Positions 63,575-64,000 of a stretch of 64,000 nt of DNA are shown piece after piece. The notes beneath the pieces were generated by a model, which saw only the letters and a list, made by a program, of their open reading frames with translations, had not been told where the DNA came from and did no database searches. The position numbers were made by a program, and so were the translations under genes. Source of the DNA: Prostheceraeus crozeri (lineage: Eukaryota > Platyhelminthes > Polycladida > Euryleptidae); the NCBI GenBank assembly GCA_907163375.1, contig CAJQUW010007119.1:1-64000 (forward strand). The letters are read 5' to 3'. Positions within the stretch are counted from its first letter, which is position 1. Each line of letters opens with the position of its first letter.

Positions 63575-64000
63575 CTGAAAAGCAGAATTCGAGATCATCA
63601 CTTGCCAAATAATTACGTATCTCAAGGATTATATAATGCATTATACACATGATTTGTCATGAATATTGTTGTAAATAGAAACAGTAAAAAGCTATAAGAT
63701 TGTTTCACTAATTAAAAAGTAAATAAGCACGTTAACTGTAAATACTGTAATATTTTGCCAGATAAATACAAATGTAACATTAAGAATATTGTTTATGAAT
63801 TCAAATGTAAAATATGTAACTGTATTTATATAGGTCAATCATCTAGAAACTTCAAAATTCGCTATCAAGAACATTGTCGCAGTATAAATAATGGAGATGT
63901 AAGGAGTGCCTTGAGTGCACATGTCCTTAGCGATTGTAATTGTGCGAGTGTTGATGATTTTACGGTCGATATTTTGAAGTGTACGTATGACACTGTTGAA
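63575..64000. other. Right-edge stretch with a Penelope-like fragment
   Basis: Upstream intron of the host gene (minus strand); the only content is the fragment from 63,712. Confidence 0.45.
63712..64000 (+). CDS. GIY-YIG endonuclease end of a Penelope-like element (partial)
   Basis: Open to the window edge. It reads VNKHVNCKYCNILPDKYKCN, then IKNIVYEFKCKICNCIYIGQ, SSRNFKIRYQEHCRSINNGD and SALSAHVLSDCNC. The V-Y-x-F-x-C-K-x-C-x-x-x-Y-I-G-x-[ST]-x-R-x-F-x-x-R-x-x-E-H pattern is the GIY-YIG nuclease found after the RT in Penelope-like retroelements. The paired Cys upstream fits the family's zinc-binding linker. An RT should lie upstream but is not seen between 63,575 and 63,711, so this copy is probably 5' truncated. 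Antisense to the host gene. Confidence 0.8.

Larger units (their letters stand above)
51550..61515 (-). other. ~10-kb intron packed with transposons
   Basis: Between the YP and basic exons of module 1. From left to right: small repeat element, tandem-repeat monomer, LINE complex, tandem repeat, GC-rich short repeat, mariner-like element and an inverted-repeat pair. It is the longest intron seen here, and its length is explained by insertions. Confidence 0.6.
61903..62878 (-). other. Intron with a SINE and a LINE relic
   Basis: Between the diverged CIDE-N-start counterpart and the WP exon of module 1. SINE copy H and the LINE relic at 62,395-62,612. Confidence 0.5.

Noticed and set aside
1-64000. 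Bacterial or plasmid features (operons, CRISPR arrays, canonical tRNA or rRNA genes)
   Set aside because: None found. The split exons, SINEs and LINEs mark this as animal DNA; tRNA-like stretches are SINE heads with damaged boxes.

Overview
The window is animal genomic DNA, most likely from a marine invertebrate. The evidence is short phase-consistent exons split by long AT-rich introns, a CIDE-N-type domain, and a mixed load of mariner, Tc1, hAT, CR1-like LINE, Penelope-like and tRNA-derived SINE sequence. I cannot name the species.

The main content is one minus-strand gene that appears to cross the whole window, entering beyond 64,000 and leaving before 1. I can place 31 exons with conventional splice sites. 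Four times over (46.9-40.0, 37.3-33.2, 32.2-23.0 and 20.4-11.7 kb) the same five-exon cassette occurs. It consists of a charged linker exon; an exon starting a CIDE-N-like fold (R-I-S-N-E-D-R-S type); a long exon that finishes the fold and carries a W-P-x-x-Y-x-L-P segment; an 85-nt exon with an A-x-x-x-Y-P-M-L-L-D-x-D-G-S-W motif; and a basic exon. The last three resemble the uncharacterised 'SAMD3-like' proteins of fish. Intron phases are identical in every copy and each cassette is a multiple of three. A fifth, eroded cassette at 63.6-51.4 kb lacks the CIDE-N fold, and a single orphan basic exon follows it. Four further exons (9.3, 5.4, 3.4 and 1.7 kb) occur once, after the last cassette, and look like the shared C-terminal region. 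The simplest reading is one very large protein with tandem CIDE-N/SAMD3-like modules (about 1,390 residues in the window) rather than separate tandem genes. I see no start or stop exons between cassettes.

The introns are full of transposons. From left to right they hold: a SINE (2.5 kb); an intact-looking DD34D mariner beside a 103-bp higher-order minisatellite (6.3-8.1 kb); LINE fragments (9.6, 12.5, 25.1, 34.4, 35.5, 62.4 kb); a decayed Tc1-like element with both ends (21.2-22.8 kb); two non-autonomous hAT elements with exact 8-bp target duplications (30.1-31.0 and 38.8-39.5 kb); a 636-bp foldback element (41.1 kb); a hAT transposase C-terminus (49.1 kb); a CR1-like LINE split by an antisense LINE fragment and flanked by a short tandem repeat (51.8-57.4 kb); an intact mariner-like element with about 175-bp inverted ends (58.2-60.0 kb); and the GIY-YIG end of a Penelope-like element at the right edge. 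One tRNA-derived SINE family is present in at least eight copies.

The gene stays open through every predicted junction despite this load, so it is probably functional. CIDE-N folds polymerise head to tail in the DFF/CIDE apoptosis and lipid-droplet proteins, so a protein with several in series would be unusual. That functional idea is inference only.
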